Shown one piece after another: positions 1-9,428 of a stretch of DNA of 64,000 nt (positions are counted from its first letter, which is position 1; each line of letters starts with the position of its first letter). Below the pieces are notes generated by a model. It ran no database searches. It worked only from the letters and a program-made list of their open reading frames with translations, and was not told the origin of the DNA. The translations under genes and the position numbers were made by a program. Source of the DNA: an uncultured Chlorobiaceae bacterium (GTDB lineage Bacteria; Bacteroidota; Chlorobiia; Chlorobiales; Chlorobiaceae); assembly GCA_903871235.1 (NCBI GenBank), contig CAIQGA010000081.1, positions 1 through 64,000 of the forward strand. Direction: 5' to 3'.

Positions 1-630
1 AATATCTTCAAGATTGTTCAGACCACTGAAGAGCGACAATTTGGAGAATTTGCTCACTCAGGTGAGCAAAGCAAAGCGCAGATACCGATCGTTATCCTTG
101 ATTTTTGTATAAAAATCACGAATTCCATCACGGATGATGAGAGCTTCAGGAATGTTCTCAATATTGTCAAGAATCGGCTTGTCATACTCATCAATCAGGA
201 TGACAACCTTTTGGTGATATTTCTCATAGGCTTTCTCGATTAATTCTGCGAAACACTGGTTGGGATCCTCTTTCTCGTCGCAGTGAATATCAAGCCGTTT
301 CTGATTGCCATTCAGAATATAGAACAGGTTTTTGCGAAGAGTTTCCCGACTGTCAATCCCGCCACTAAAACTTATCTTGATGACCGGATAGTTCACCTCC
401 CAGTTCCACTGCTCCTCAATCAGCAAACCCCGGAACAGCTCCCGTTTTCCCTCAAAAATATCTTTTAACGTATCAAGGAATAGACTCTTGCCGAATCGCC
501 GGGGCCGCGACAGAAAAACGTATTGATAGCTTTCAATCAGGCTACGAGCAATCTCCGTTTTATCAATGTAAAGGTAATCACCCTCAATAATTTTACTGAA
601 CGTCTGTATGCCCACCGGCAGCTTTTTCAT
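1..630 (-). pseudogene. AAA-ATPase-like protein (PF09820 type), nonsense-interrupted, runs off the window
   Basis: The N-terminal part resembles the AAA-ATPase-like/DUF1703 proteins that are abundant in Chlorobi and Bacteroidetes. It reads LPVGIQTF and YIDKT near the start, then a P-loop-like FLSRPRRFGKS and a Walker-B-like VVILIDEYDKP. The preferred start is the ATG at 630, because GAGG lies 6-8 bases before it; an ATG 12 bases upstream lacks such a site. The frame is closed by TGA at 58-60. Past this stop the same frame continues without break to the window edge as VSKFSKLSLFSGLNNLEDI, which is the expected continuation of the family. The family has FAxLTG-VSKFSK here, so the TGA stands where a Gly codon (GGA) is expected. 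A single substitution therefore explains the break. The rest of the gene lies outside the window. The role of these proteins is not established. Confidence 0.72.
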
Positions 631-863
631 CGTCAACCTCATTGTAACTCGTTATACCCATCAGAAACATCGGTACGGTAACACTGCAACACAACTCCAC
701 ACTTTTTTTACGACACTGCGAAATATAAAACTTTTTGACAGAAAATGAGAGAGGCGCATCAGTGTTAATGAACAGCCTGCCCTGAAAACGCCGAGCCCCA
801 GTTCGGCAAAAAACGATGATACGGCATCCTCGCCCTACTGCAAGTGACCGTGGAATGTAATAG

Positions 864-882
864 AATCAAAACGGGTTTGATT
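864..882. other. Inverted repeat in the 0.8 kb nifH upstream region
   Basis: AATCAAA and TTTGATT form a perfect 7-bp inverted repeat around ACGGG. It may be a weak terminator or a protein-binding palindrome. The rest of 631-1343 holds no gene I can support: the small open frames there have no family resemblance and no good ribosome site. I searched by eye for the NifA upstream element TGT-N10-ACA between about 900 and 1340 and did not find one. Confidence 0.3.
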
Positions 883-1343
883 TTCTTGGCTACCAAATTC
901 ATAGCACTTAAAGATGTCGTACCAGTGTGATTCATTTAAAAAACTCAAAAAAAACGACCCTTCGCCATTTGCAATCAATCACCCCTGTTCTCGCTCGTTT
1001 TCTACATTTTTGTATTTTTTTATAAAGCGGGAGACACCTCTCTCTTCTTGCGGGATTATAATTGGCCAAATAAGCGTGGAAACATTGTTTTTTGAAGTTG
1101 GAGTGCCTTGCAACCAACCCGTCGTCACGCCGAAATTACAAAATCCATACAATAACGTAAGAACATTCACTTTCCTACCTGTTTGTACACCTTTTTGCCC
1201 GCCATTTTTAGCTGAGCCTGAAATACGTTAACCGCTCACAGAAAAAAAGAGTGCTGCAAAAGAGGATGAAACCTTTCATTTATGCGGCTTTGCGGCCACT
1301 TCGCTCTCTCTTCCAAAAAAACTTTTCTGCGAACGCCCTGCTT

Positions 1344-1359
1344 TGGCACGCATTTTGCA
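1344..1359 (+). promoter_or_regulatory. Sigma-54 (-24/-12) promoter of the nif operon
   Basis: TGGCACGCATTTTGCA matches the RpoN consensus TGGCAC-N5-TTGCA at every fixed position, with the required 10-base spacing between GG (1345-1346) and GC (1357-1358). Transcription would start near 1370, leaving an untranslated leader of about 75 bases before nifH. A sigma-54 promoter needs an enhancer-binding activator, and none is encoded in this window. Confidence 0.88.
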
Positions 1360-1435
1360 TTATGAAAAGCATAACAATTCAGGCAAAAACAGATAATAGC
1401 CTGAAGAGTTGACGATAAAGGCAACAAAAACCTAA

Positions 1436-2272
<837 letters not shown>

Positions 2273-2290
2273 AAAACGGAGTACACGCAC

Positions 2291-2647
2291 ATGTTAATGA
2301 TCAGAACAATCGTCAGGCCGGAAAAGGTTTATGATGTCATGCAGGGACTGCTCGATGCTGGATTCCCGGCTGTAACGAAAATCTCGGTTGTCGGACGAGG
2401 CAAGCAGCGCGGTTTGCGCGTTGGCGATGTGGTCTATGACGAAATCCCCAAAGAGATGCTCTTTGTTGTGGTGCCCGATAATGACAAGGATTTTGTGATA
2501 CGAGCCATTATGGAGAATGCAAAGTCAGGCCCGGAAGGAAAGTTCGGTGACGGAAAGATCTTTATTTCAGGCGTAGAGGAGGTTTACACCATAAGCACCG
2601 GCGAAAAAGAAACTGATCCAATGCTTGCGTCAGCAAAGGAGGCTTAA
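2291..2647 (+). CDS. nifI1: PII-like nitrogenase regulator NifI1
   Basis: This is a 118-residue GlnB-family protein of the NifI1 branch, which in methanogens forms a complex with NifI2. That complex binds and inhibits the MoFe protein when ammonium is available, with 2-oxoglutarate and ATP relieving the block. The T-loop region reads GRGKQRGLRVGDVVYDEIPK, and the C-terminal half carries the PII signature GDGKIFISGVEEVYTI. Its position directly after nifH and before nifI2 and nifD is diagnostic. The start at 2291 has GGAG 9 bases upstream; a second in-frame ATG two codons later is less well spaced. The function in this organism is inferred from the family. Confidence 0.93.
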   Translation: MLMIRTIVRPEKVYDVMQGLLDAGFPAVTKISVVGRGKQRGLRVGDVVYDEIPKEMLFVVVPDNDKDFVIRAIMENAKSGPEGKFGDGKIFISGVEEVYTISTGEKETDPMLASAKEA

Positions 2648-3025
2648 ATGAAAGAGATTATTTCAGTCATACGGATCAACAAGGTGAATGCAACGAAGAA
2701 AGCGCTGATTGAAGCAGGTATTCCGGCATTCACCGCGACCGGAAGGGTGATGGGTCGCGGCAAGGGCGTGGTTCATTATGATATTCTCAATGGCGCTGCT
2801 GAAGGTCACCCCGAAGCCATTGCCCAGCTTGGCAATGCCCCGAGACTTGTGGCCAAAAGGATTCTGACGGTGGTTGTTCCTGATGAGTTGTGCAAAACAG
2901 CTATCGACACCATCATCAAGGCAAACCAGACAGGTAAACCCGGTGATGGCAAGATTTTTGTGACACCGATTCTTGAGACCATAAGGGTCAGAACCAGCGA
3001 AAAGGGTGATGAAGCGCTGAACTAA
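2648..3025 (+). CDS. nifI2: PII-like nitrogenase regulator NifI2
   Basis: This is the 125-residue partner of NifI1. The protein begins MKEIISVIRINKVNATKKAL and has the NifI2-type loop GRVMGRGKGVVHYDIL followed by a longer insertion (ILNGAAEGHPEA). The PII C-terminal signature GDGKIFVTPI is intact. It starts immediately after the nifI1 stop codon, with AAGGAGG at 2636-2642 inside the nifI1 3' end, so translation of the two is probably coupled. A NifI1-NifI2 complex would adjust nitrogenase activity directly at the protein level. Confidence 0.93.
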   Translation: MKEIISVIRINKVNATKKALIEAGIPAFTATGRVMGRGKGVVHYDILNGAAEGHPEAIAQLGNAPRLVAKRILTVVVPDELCKTAIDTIIKANQTGKPGDGKIFVTPILETIRVRTSEKGDEALN

Positions 3026-3063
3026 CAGAGCAATATTTAAAAGGTGTAAACGGAGAGAGCTAC

Positions 3064-4698
3064 ATGGAGGCGAACATACATTTTCCCGATCCTTCCAAAG
3101 TGAGGGAGGAGCTGATACAAAAATACCCGGCCAAGGTTGCAAAAAAACGGGCCAAGTCGATCATTGTCAATGACCCGCAACTCATTCCTGAAGTACAGGC
3201 AAACGTGCGTACCGTGCCTGGCATCATCACGCAGCGCGGTTGCTCTTATGCCGGATGTAAAGGTGTAGTGCTCGGACCTACCCGTGATATTGTCAACATT
3301 GTGCACGGTCCGATCGGTTGCAGCTTTTATGCCTGGTTGACCCGCCGTAACCAGACGAGAACCGAGTCGCTGATGGATGCAAACTATATCCCCTACTGCT
3401 TCTCGACCGACATGCAGGAGGAGAATGTGGTCTTCGGCGGTGAAAAGAAGCTGAAAGTGGCCATTCAGGAGGCTTATGACCTTTTTCATCCCAAGTCGAT
3501 TGCCATCTTCTCGACCTGTCCGGTTGGTCTGATTGGTGATGACGTTCATGCCGCATCAAAAGAGATGCGTGAAAAGTTCGGTGACTGCAACGTCTTTGGT
3601 TTCAGTTGCGAAGGGTACAGGGGCGTGAGCCAGTCGGCTGGTCACCACATTGCCAACAACGGTGTGTTCAAGCACATGGTTGGTCGCGACAATACCCCAA
3701 GCGTTGGCAAGTACAAGCTGAACCTGCTTGGTGAATACAACATTGGCGGCGATGCTTTTGAGATTGAACGCATTTTTGAGAAATGTGGCATTACGCTGGT
3801 AGCCTCCTTCAGCGGCAACTCGACGGTCAGCCAGATTGAAAATGCCCACACCGCTGATTTGAACGTGATTCTCTGTCACCGTTCAATCAACTATATGGGT
3901 GACATGATGGAGACGAAGTACGGTATTCCGTGGATGAAGGTGAACTTTGTCGGGGCTGAATCGACCGCAAAGTCGCTCCGGAAAATTGCCGAATATTTTG
4001 GCGACGAGGAGCTGAAGGCCAGGGTTGAAGAGGTAATTGCCGAGGAGGCCCCGAGGGTGCAGGCGGTCATTGATGAGATTATGCCGAGAACCAAGGGCAA
4101 GACCGCCATGCTTTTTGTTGGTGGTTCACGTGCCCACCACTACCAGGATCTCTTTGCCGAGCTTGGCATGACAACGGTGGCCGCAGGATACGAGTTTGCT
4201 CACCGCGATGACTATGAAGGGCGTCACGTCCTGCCGAGCATCAAGATTGATGCCGACAGCAAGAACATTGAAGAGCTGAAAGTGGTCGCTGATCCGGAAC
4301 TCTACAATCCGAGAAAAACCGAGGCTGAACTTGAGGCACTGAAGGAGAAGGGACTTGAGATTAACGGCTATGAGGGAATGATGAAGCAGATGACCAAGAA
4401 GTCGCTCGTTGTTGATGATTTGAGCCACTATGAGTCAGAAAAGCTGATCGAGATCTATAAACCGGATATTTTTTGCGCCGGTATCAAGGAGAAGTATGTG
4501 GTACAAAAGATGGGTATTCCGCTCAAACAGCTTCACAGCTACGACTACGGCGGCCCCTACACTGGCTTTGAGGGTGCAGTAAACTTCTACAAAGATATCG
4601 ACCGTATGGTGAACAACCCGGTCTGGAAGCTGATCAAGGCTCCGTGGGAAAAAGCCGGAAACGGTGCAGGACTTTCAGCCAGTTACGTGACACAGTAA
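3064..4698 (+). CDS. nifD: Nitrogenase MoFe protein alpha chain
   Basis: This is the FeMo-cofactor-carrying subunit of dinitrogenase. P-cluster ligands are Cys60, Cys86 (HGPIGCSFYAW) and Cys152 (FSTCPVGLIGDD). The FeMo-co ligands are Cys271 (ILCHRSINY) and His491 (KQLHSYDYGGPY). Active-site Gln190 and His194 are present in GVSQSAGHHIANN. At 544 residues it is about 50 longer than the Azotobacter protein. The extra segment lies around residues 385-445, as in clostridial and methanogen-type NifD. The Azotobacter His451 position is Thr500 here (GGPYTGFEG). ACGGAG lies upstream of the ATG. The molybdenum form is indicated by the match to NifD rather than VnfD/AnfD and by the absence of a delta subunit gene. 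Confidence 0.97.
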   Translation: MEANIHFPDPSKVREELIQKYPAKVAKKRAKSIIVNDPQLIPEVQANVRTVPGIITQRGCSYAGCKGVVLGPTRDIVNIVHGPIGCSFYAWLTRRNQTRTESLMDANYIPYCFSTDMQEENVVFGGEKKLKVAIQEAYDLFHPKSIAIFSTCPVGLIGDDVHAASKEMREKFGDCNVFGFSCEGYRGVSQSAGHHIANNGVFKHMVGRDNTPSVGKYKLNLLGEYNIGGDAFEIERIFEKCGITLVASFSGNSTVSQIENAHTADLNVILCHRSINYMGDMMETKYGIPWMKVNFVGAESTAKSLRKIAEYFGDEELKARVEEVIAEEAPRVQAVIDEIMPRTKGKTAMLFVGGSRAHHYQDLFAELGMTTVAAGYEFAHRDDYEGRHVLPSIKIDADSKNIEELKVVADPELYNPRKTEAELEALKEKGLEINGYEGMMKQMTKKSLVVDDLSHYESEKLIEIYKPDIFCAGIKEKYVVQKMGIPLKQLHSYDYGGPYTGFEGAVNFYKDIDRMVNNPVWKLIKAPWEKAGNGAGLSASYVTQ

Positions 4699-4727
4699 TG
4701 AACAGGGAAAACGGAGACTATTAAATT

Positions 4728-6110
4728 ATGTTATTACGACACACATCAAAAGAGGTTAAAGAGCGTGAAGGGCTGACCATCAACCCGGCAAAAACCTGCC
4801 AGCCGATCGGTGCCATGTATGCGGCGCTCGGTATTCATGGCTGTCTGCCTCACAGCCACGGCTCTCAGGGGTGCTGCTCCTATCATCGCAGCACCTTGAC
4901 CCGCCATTACAAAGAGCCTGTTATGGCGGCAACAAGTTCGTTCACTGAAGGTGCTTCAGTTTTCGGCGGCCAGGCAAACCTTCTTGCGGCCATCGAAACC
5001 ATCTTTTCGGTCTATGAGCCTGATATCATTGCGGTGCACTCGACCTGCCTCTCTGAAACGATTGGTGATGATTTGCAGCAGATCACGAGGAAAGCAAAGG
5101 ATGACGGCAAGGTGCCCGAAGGAAAGTATGTCATTTTTGCCAGCACACCGAGCTTTATCGGGTCGCACGTTACCGGCTATGCCAACATGGTCACGGGTAT
5201 TGCTACCCAGTTTGCTGTTTCAACCGGCGTGAAAAAGAACCAGCACAACATTATTGCGGGCTGGATGGAGCCTTCCGATATGCGCGAAATCAAGCGGCTG
5301 TCGAAAGAGCTGGGCGTCAAGATTGTGCTTTTTCCCGACACCTCGGATGTACTCGATGCTCCGCAGACCGGCAAGCACGTCTTCTATCCCAAGGGTGGAA
5401 CAACCGTCGCAGAGCTGCAGAGCGCTGGCGACAGCCTCTCTTCACTTGCTCTTGGCTCAATCAGTGCTGAGCCTGCGGCAATTGCTCTCGAAAAGAGCTG
5501 CAAGGTGCCCTTTGAAACGCTCGACATCCCTATCGGCCTCACTGCAACTGACCGCTTCATCATGGCGCTCAGCAAGGTTGCCGGTGTAGCAGTGCCTGAT
5601 GAAATTACGGCTGAGAGGGGACGTCTGGTTGATGTGATGGCCGATATGGAACAGTATCTCTACGGCAAGAGGGTGGCACTCTTCGGCGATCCGGATCAGC
5701 TCATACCACTTACCGAGTTCCTGCTCGACTTGAACATGAAACCGGTTCACATCGTCAGTGGTACACCTGGCCAGCGCTTTGAGAAACAGATGCGCCAGCT
5801 TCTTGATGCACGTTCACCGGAAACGAACTTCCGCAACGGGCTTCAGGCCGACATGTTTTTGCTGCACCAGTGGATGAAGAATGAGCCGGTTGACCTGCTG
5901 ATCGGCAACACCTACGGCAAGTACATGGCGCGTGACGAAGATGTTCCGTTTATCCGCTTCGGCTTCCCGATTCTCGACCGTATCGGCCACAGCTACTTCC
6001 CGAATGTCGGGTACAGCGGCAGCTTGAGACTCCTTGAAAAGATCCTCAACGCCATTATGGATCGCCAGGATCGTGACGCACTCGAAGAAAAGTTCGAACT
6101 CGTCATGTAA
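4728..6110 (+). CDS. nifK: Nitrogenase MoFe protein beta chain
   Basis: This subunit pairs with NifD to form the alpha2-beta2 dinitrogenase and shares the P-cluster. The ligands are Cys24 (AKTCQPIGA), Cys49 or Cys50 (GSQGCCSY) and Cys107 (HSTCLSETIGDD). The two adjacent cysteines at 49-50 are unusual; the first aligns with the usual ligand. At 460 residues it lacks the long N-terminal extension of proteobacterial NifK, as expected for the clostridial/chlorobial type. ACGGAG precedes the start. It is separated from nifE by a repeat array of about 0.5 kb. Confidence 0.97.
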   Translation: MLLRHTSKEVKEREGLTINPAKTCQPIGAMYAALGIHGCLPHSHGSQGCCSYHRSTLTRHYKEPVMAATSSFTEGASVFGGQANLLAAIETIFSVYEPDIIAVHSTCLSETIGDDLQQITRKAKDDGKVPEGKYVIFASTPSFIGSHVTGYANMVTGIATQFAVSTGVKKNQHNIIAGWMEPSDMREIKRLSKELGVKIVLFPDTSDVLDAPQTGKHVFYPKGGTTVAELQSAGDSLSSLALGSISAEPAAIALEKSCKVPFETLDIPIGLTATDRFIMALSKVAGVAVPDEITAERGRLVDVMADMEQYLYGKRVALFGDPDQLIPLTEFLLDLNMKPVHIVSGTPGQRFEKQMRQLLDARSPETNFRNGLQADMFLLHQWMKNEPVDLLIGNTYGKYMARDEDVPFIRFGFPILDRIGHSYFPNVGYSGSLRLLEKILNAIMDRQDRDALEEKFELVM

Positions 6111-6163
6111 GTAGAACAGAGACATAAGTAACGAATACATGGTACCCCTTCAGCCCACTCATC

Positions 6164-6676
6164 AGCCCCGAAGGGGCGCCATACACGAACACAGGGTGAA
6201 GCCCTGTGAGCCAGACACATCAGGGTGAAGCCCTGTAAGCCAGAAGCCCTGAAGGGGCGCCATACACGAACACAGGGTGAAGCCCTGTAAGCCAGACACA
6301 TCAGAGTGAAGCCCTGTGAGCCAGAAGCCCCGAAGGGGCGCCATACACGAACACAGGGTGAAGCCCTGTAAGCCAGACACATCAGGGTGAAGCCCTGTGA
6401 GCCAGACACATCAGGGTGAAGCCCTGTAAGCCAGACACATCAGGGTGAAGCCCTGTAAGCCAGAAGCCCTGAAGGGGCGCCATACACGAACACAGGGTGA
6501 AGCCCTGTAAGCCAGACACATCAGGGTGAAGCCCTGTGAGCCAGACGCATCAGGGTGAAGCCCTGTGAGCCAGAAGCCCTGAAGGGGCGCCATACACGAA
6601 CACAGGGTGAAGCCCTGTAAGCCAGACACATCAGGGTGAAGCCCTGTGAGCCAGACACATCAGAGTGAAGCCCTGG
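6164..6676. repeat. Array of two interleaved hairpin-forming repeats between nifK and nifE
   Basis: The array is built from two units. The long unit (A, 51 bp) starts at 6164, 6245, 6326, 6465 and 6575. The short unit (B, 29 bp) occurs nine times in the pattern A-B-A-B-A-B-B-B-A-B-B-A-B-B', the last one truncated near 6676. Unit A contains GCCCCGAAGGGGC (or a one-base variant), a stem with a three-base loop. Both units end in CAGGGTGAAGCCCTG, a stem with loop TGAAG; in A this extends to a 6-bp stem. Copies differ at only a few positions, so the array is recent or kept uniform. It fills most of the 595 bases between nifK and nifE and lies inside the presumed operon transcript. The small open frames across it are repeat artefacts. 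Confidence 0.93.
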
Positions 6677-6705
6677 AGAAGGAATAACCTAAAGCCCCAG
6701 CAGCT

Positions 6706-8067
6706 ATGGAACAGATCACGATTCTCGAAGGACGGCAGAAGCAGATCTTCGAAAAGAAAAAAGGGGTGGCGCAACCCGATATCGCCTGCGACACTTCAAG
6801 CCTTTCGGGGTCGGTGAGCCAGCGTGCCTGCGTCTTCTGCGGTTCCCGGGTGGTGCTCTATCCCATAGCCGATGCCATTCATGTTGTTCATGGTCCAATC
6901 GGATGTGCCGCTTATACGTGGGACATCCGGGGGGCTGTCTCTTCGGGCCCTGAACTGCACCGGTTAAGCTTTTCGACCGATTTGCAGGAGATGGATGTCA
7001 TTTACGGTGGTGAAAAAAAGCTCTACCACTCACTCATTGAGCTGATTGAGCAGTACAAGCCAAAAGCGGCCTTTATCTACTCGACCTGCATTGTCGGCCT
7101 TATCGGTGACGATATTGATGCCGTCTGCAAAAAAGTGGCCAAAGAGAGCGGAATTCCGGTACTGCCGGTTCATTCCGAAGGGTTCAAGGGTACCAAAAAG
7201 GATGGCTACAAGGCCGCCTGCCACGCCCTGATGAAGCTGATCGGTACCGGCTCGACCGAAGAGATCAGCAAGTACAGTATCAACATCCTTGGCGAATTCA
7301 ACCTTGCCGGGGAGGCGTGGATTATCAGGAAGTATTATGAAAAGATGGGCATTGAGGTTGTCGCAACCCTGACCGGTGACGGACGTATTGATGCGGTACG
7401 CCGGGCACACGGAGCAACCCTCAACGTTGTGCAGTGCTCAGGCTCAATGACCTGGCTTGCCAAAGAGATGGAGGCGAAATATGGAATCCCCTATATCCGG
7501 GTCTCCTACTTCGGTATTGAGGATATGTCGAAATCGCTCTACGATGTCGCAAAGTATTTTCCTGACCGCCCTGACATTATGGAGGCGGCTAAAGCGGTGG
7601 TGAGTGAGGAGGTAAAGAGCCTCTATCCTTCACTGCAAAAGTTCAAAAAAGCGCTGACGGGCAAGAAAGCGGCCATCTATGTTGGTGGCGCATTCAAAAC
7701 ATTTTCGCTCATCAAGGCGCTGCGTTCCATCGGCATGTCGGTCGTGCTTGCCGGTTCTCAGACAGGTGACAAGAATGATTATGCACGACTGAAAGAGATG
7801 TGTGACGAAGGGACGGTGATTGTCGACGACTCCAACCCCGTTGAGCTTTCGAAATTTATTCTTGAAAAAGAGGCTGACCTGCTTATCGGAGGGGTCAAGG
7901 AGCGCCCGATAGCCTTCAAGCTCGGTATCGGATTCTGCGATCACAACCATGAGAGAAAGATCCCTCTGGCCGGATTTGAGGGTATGTATAATTTTGCACT
8001 GGAGGTCTATCAATCGGTCATGAGCCCGGTATGGCAGTTTGCTCCGCGAAAAGGAGGTATCCTATGA
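6706..8067 (+). CDS. nifE: Nitrogenase FeMo-cofactor scaffold protein NifE
   Basis: NifE forms the NifEN scaffold on which the NifB-co precursor is matured to FeMo-cofactor. It is a 453-residue NifD paralogue. The conserved cysteines are Cys42 (in ACVFCGS), Cys67 (HGPIGCAAYTWD) and Cys128 (YSTCIVGLIGDD). The block SSGPELHRLSFSTDLQE is typical of NifE. It lies directly downstream of the repeat array. The nearest purine-rich ribosome site (GGAGAAGG, 6674-6682) is about 23 bases from the ATG, which is unusually far, so initiation may be weak. The stop codon overlaps the nifN start by ATGA. Confidence 0.95.
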   Translation: MEQITILEGRQKQIFEKKKGVAQPDIACDTSSLSGSVSQRACVFCGSRVVLYPIADAIHVVHGPIGCAAYTWDIRGAVSSGPELHRLSFSTDLQEMDVIYGGEKKLYHSLIELIEQYKPKAAFIYSTCIVGLIGDDIDAVCKKVAKESGIPVLPVHSEGFKGTKKDGYKAACHALMKLIGTGSTEEISKYSINILGEFNLAGEAWIIRKYYEKMGIEVVATLTGDGRIDAVRRAHGATLNVVQCSGSMTWLAKEMEAKYGIPYIRVSYFGIEDMSKSLYDVAKYFPDRPDIMEAAKAVVSEEVKSLYPSLQKFKKALTGKKAAIYVGGAFKTFSLIKALRSIGMSVVLAGSQTGDKNDYARLKEMCDEGTVIVDDSNPVELSKFILEKEADLLIGGVKERPIAFKLGIGFCDHNHERKIPLAGFEGMYNFALEVYQSVMSPVWQFAPRKGGIL

Positions 8068-9416
8068 AACACGCAAAAACAGCAACACAGAACGCCTGCA
8101 AGCTCTGCAACCCGCTTGGCGCATGCCTTGCCTTCCGTGGAATTGAGAACTGCGTACCGTTCCTGCACGGTTCACAGGGGTGCGCGACCTATATCCGTCG
8201 TTACCTGATCAGCCATTATAAAGAGCCGATCGATATCGCCTCATCAAACTTCCATGAAGAGAGCGCGGTCTTCGGCGGCAGCCATAACCTGAAAATTGGA
8301 CTGAAAAACGTCTCCGATCAATACAAACCGGAGGTTATCGGGGTGGCGACCACCTGCTTGAGCGAAACCATCGGTGATGATGTGCCCGGAATTTTGCGGG
8401 AGTATAAAAAGGAGTTCAAGAACGGCTCACCGATGCCGATTTTGATTCATGCCTCGACGCCAAGCTATCAGGGCAGCCACATTGACGGCTTTCATGCCGC
8501 AGTACGGGCGACTGTCAAAACATTGGCCGAAAAGGGAGAGCCACAGGAGCTGATCAACCTCTTTCCGAACATGGTTTCGCCAGCCGACCTGCGCTACCTC
8601 AAAGAGATTTTCAGTGATTTCAAGGCTCCGTTGCTACTGCTGCCCGACTACTCCCAGACGATGGATGGCGGCCCGTGGGGTGAATACCACCGCATACCAC
8701 CGGGCGGCACTCCGGCAAGCGCCATTGTACGGGCGGGCAGCGCAAAAGCGAGCATTGAGTTTGGCTCAACGCTTGAAGCGGCAAAATCGGCGGCAGGTTA
8801 TCTCGATGATGCCTTTGGCATACCGCGTCATCACCTCTCGCTGCCCATCGGCATCAAGGAGAGCGACCGCTTTTTCAGCCTGCTCGAAACGCTGACAGGC
8901 CATGCGCGGCCCGAAAAATATGAGGATGAACGGCGCCGTCTGGTTGACGCCTATGCGGACGGCCATAAATATGTTTTTGAAAAAAGGGTAATTCTCTATG
9001 GCGAGGAGGATCTGGTAGTGGCCATGACCGCATTTCTCAGTGAAATCGGCATGACTCCTGTGCTCTGCGCCTCAGGAGGAAAAAGCGGTCTCCTGAAAAG
9101 AAGGATTAAGGAGCTTGTGCCAGAGATGGATGAGCTCGGTATCAAGGTGCGTGAGGGTGTTGACTTTGTTGATATCGAGGATGAGGCCAAAGTGCTGCAA
9201 CCCGATTTTCTTATCGGCAACAGCAAGGGGTATACCATGTCGCGAAAAAACGATATACCGCTGCTCCGACTCGGCTTCCCCATTCACGACCGGTTCGGGG
9301 GGCAGAGAATGCACCATCTTGGCTACCGTGGTACCCAGGAACTCTTTGACCGGATCGTCAACACCGTTATCGAACAGCGGCAGAATGCTTCATCAATTGG
9401 CTATACTTATATGTAA
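8064..9416 (+). CDS. nifN: Nitrogenase FeMo-cofactor scaffold protein NifN
   Basis: This is the partner of NifE in the cofactor scaffold and a NifK paralogue of 450 residues. The conserved N-terminal cysteine motifs are KLCNPLGACLAF and HGSQGCATY, followed by TTCLSETIGDD. An upstream in-frame ATG at 8031 exists, but the start at 8064 is better: it has AAAGGAGG at 8050-8056 and overlaps the nifE stop as ATGA, so the two scaffold subunits are translationally coupled. The NifN sequence homology also begins at this point. Confidence 0.94.
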   Translation: MKHAKTATQNACKLCNPLGACLAFRGIENCVPFLHGSQGCATYIRRYLISHYKEPIDIASSNFHEESAVFGGSHNLKIGLKNVSDQYKPEVIGVATTCLSETIGDDVPGILREYKKEFKNGSPMPILIHASTPSYQGSHIDGFHAAVRATVKTLAEKGEPQELINLFPNMVSPADLRYLKEIFSDFKAPLLLLPDYSQTMDGGPWGEYHRIPPGGTPASAIVRAGSAKASIEFGSTLEAAKSAAGYLDDAFGIPRHHLSLPIGIKESDRFFSLLETLTGHARPEKYEDERRRLVDAYADGHKYVFEKRVILYGEEDLVVAMTAFLSEIGMTPVLCASGGKSGLLKRRIKELVPEMDELGIKVREGVDFVDIEDEAKVLQPDFLIGNSKGYTMSRKNDIPLLRLGFPIHDRFGGQRMHHLGYRGTQELFDRIVNTVIEQRQNASSIGYTYM

Positions 9417-9428
9417 AGGGAGGATATC

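Noticed and set aside
58..60. TGA read as selenocysteine in the AAA-ATPase-like gene
   Set aside because: The family has Gly, not Cys, at this site, and no insertion hairpin is apparent after the codon.
914..1231. 105-codon open frame upstream of nifH
   Set aside because: Low-complexity composition, no ribosome site, no recognisable domain, and overlapping frames on both strands.
5993..6629. Minus-strand open frames of 72-138 codons across the nifK-nifE gap, with repeated SGLQGFTL-type peptides
   Set aside because: They are translations of the tandem repeats; the period and composition follow the DNA repeat, and there is no ribosome site.
6164..6676. CRISPR array
   Set aside because: Units are contiguous and nearly identical, with no unique spacers of constant length, and no cas genes are present.
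8031..8063. Upstream ATG at 8031 as the nifN start
   Set aside because: It lies inside nifE without a ribosome site; 8064 has AAAGGAGG and the ATGA overlap.
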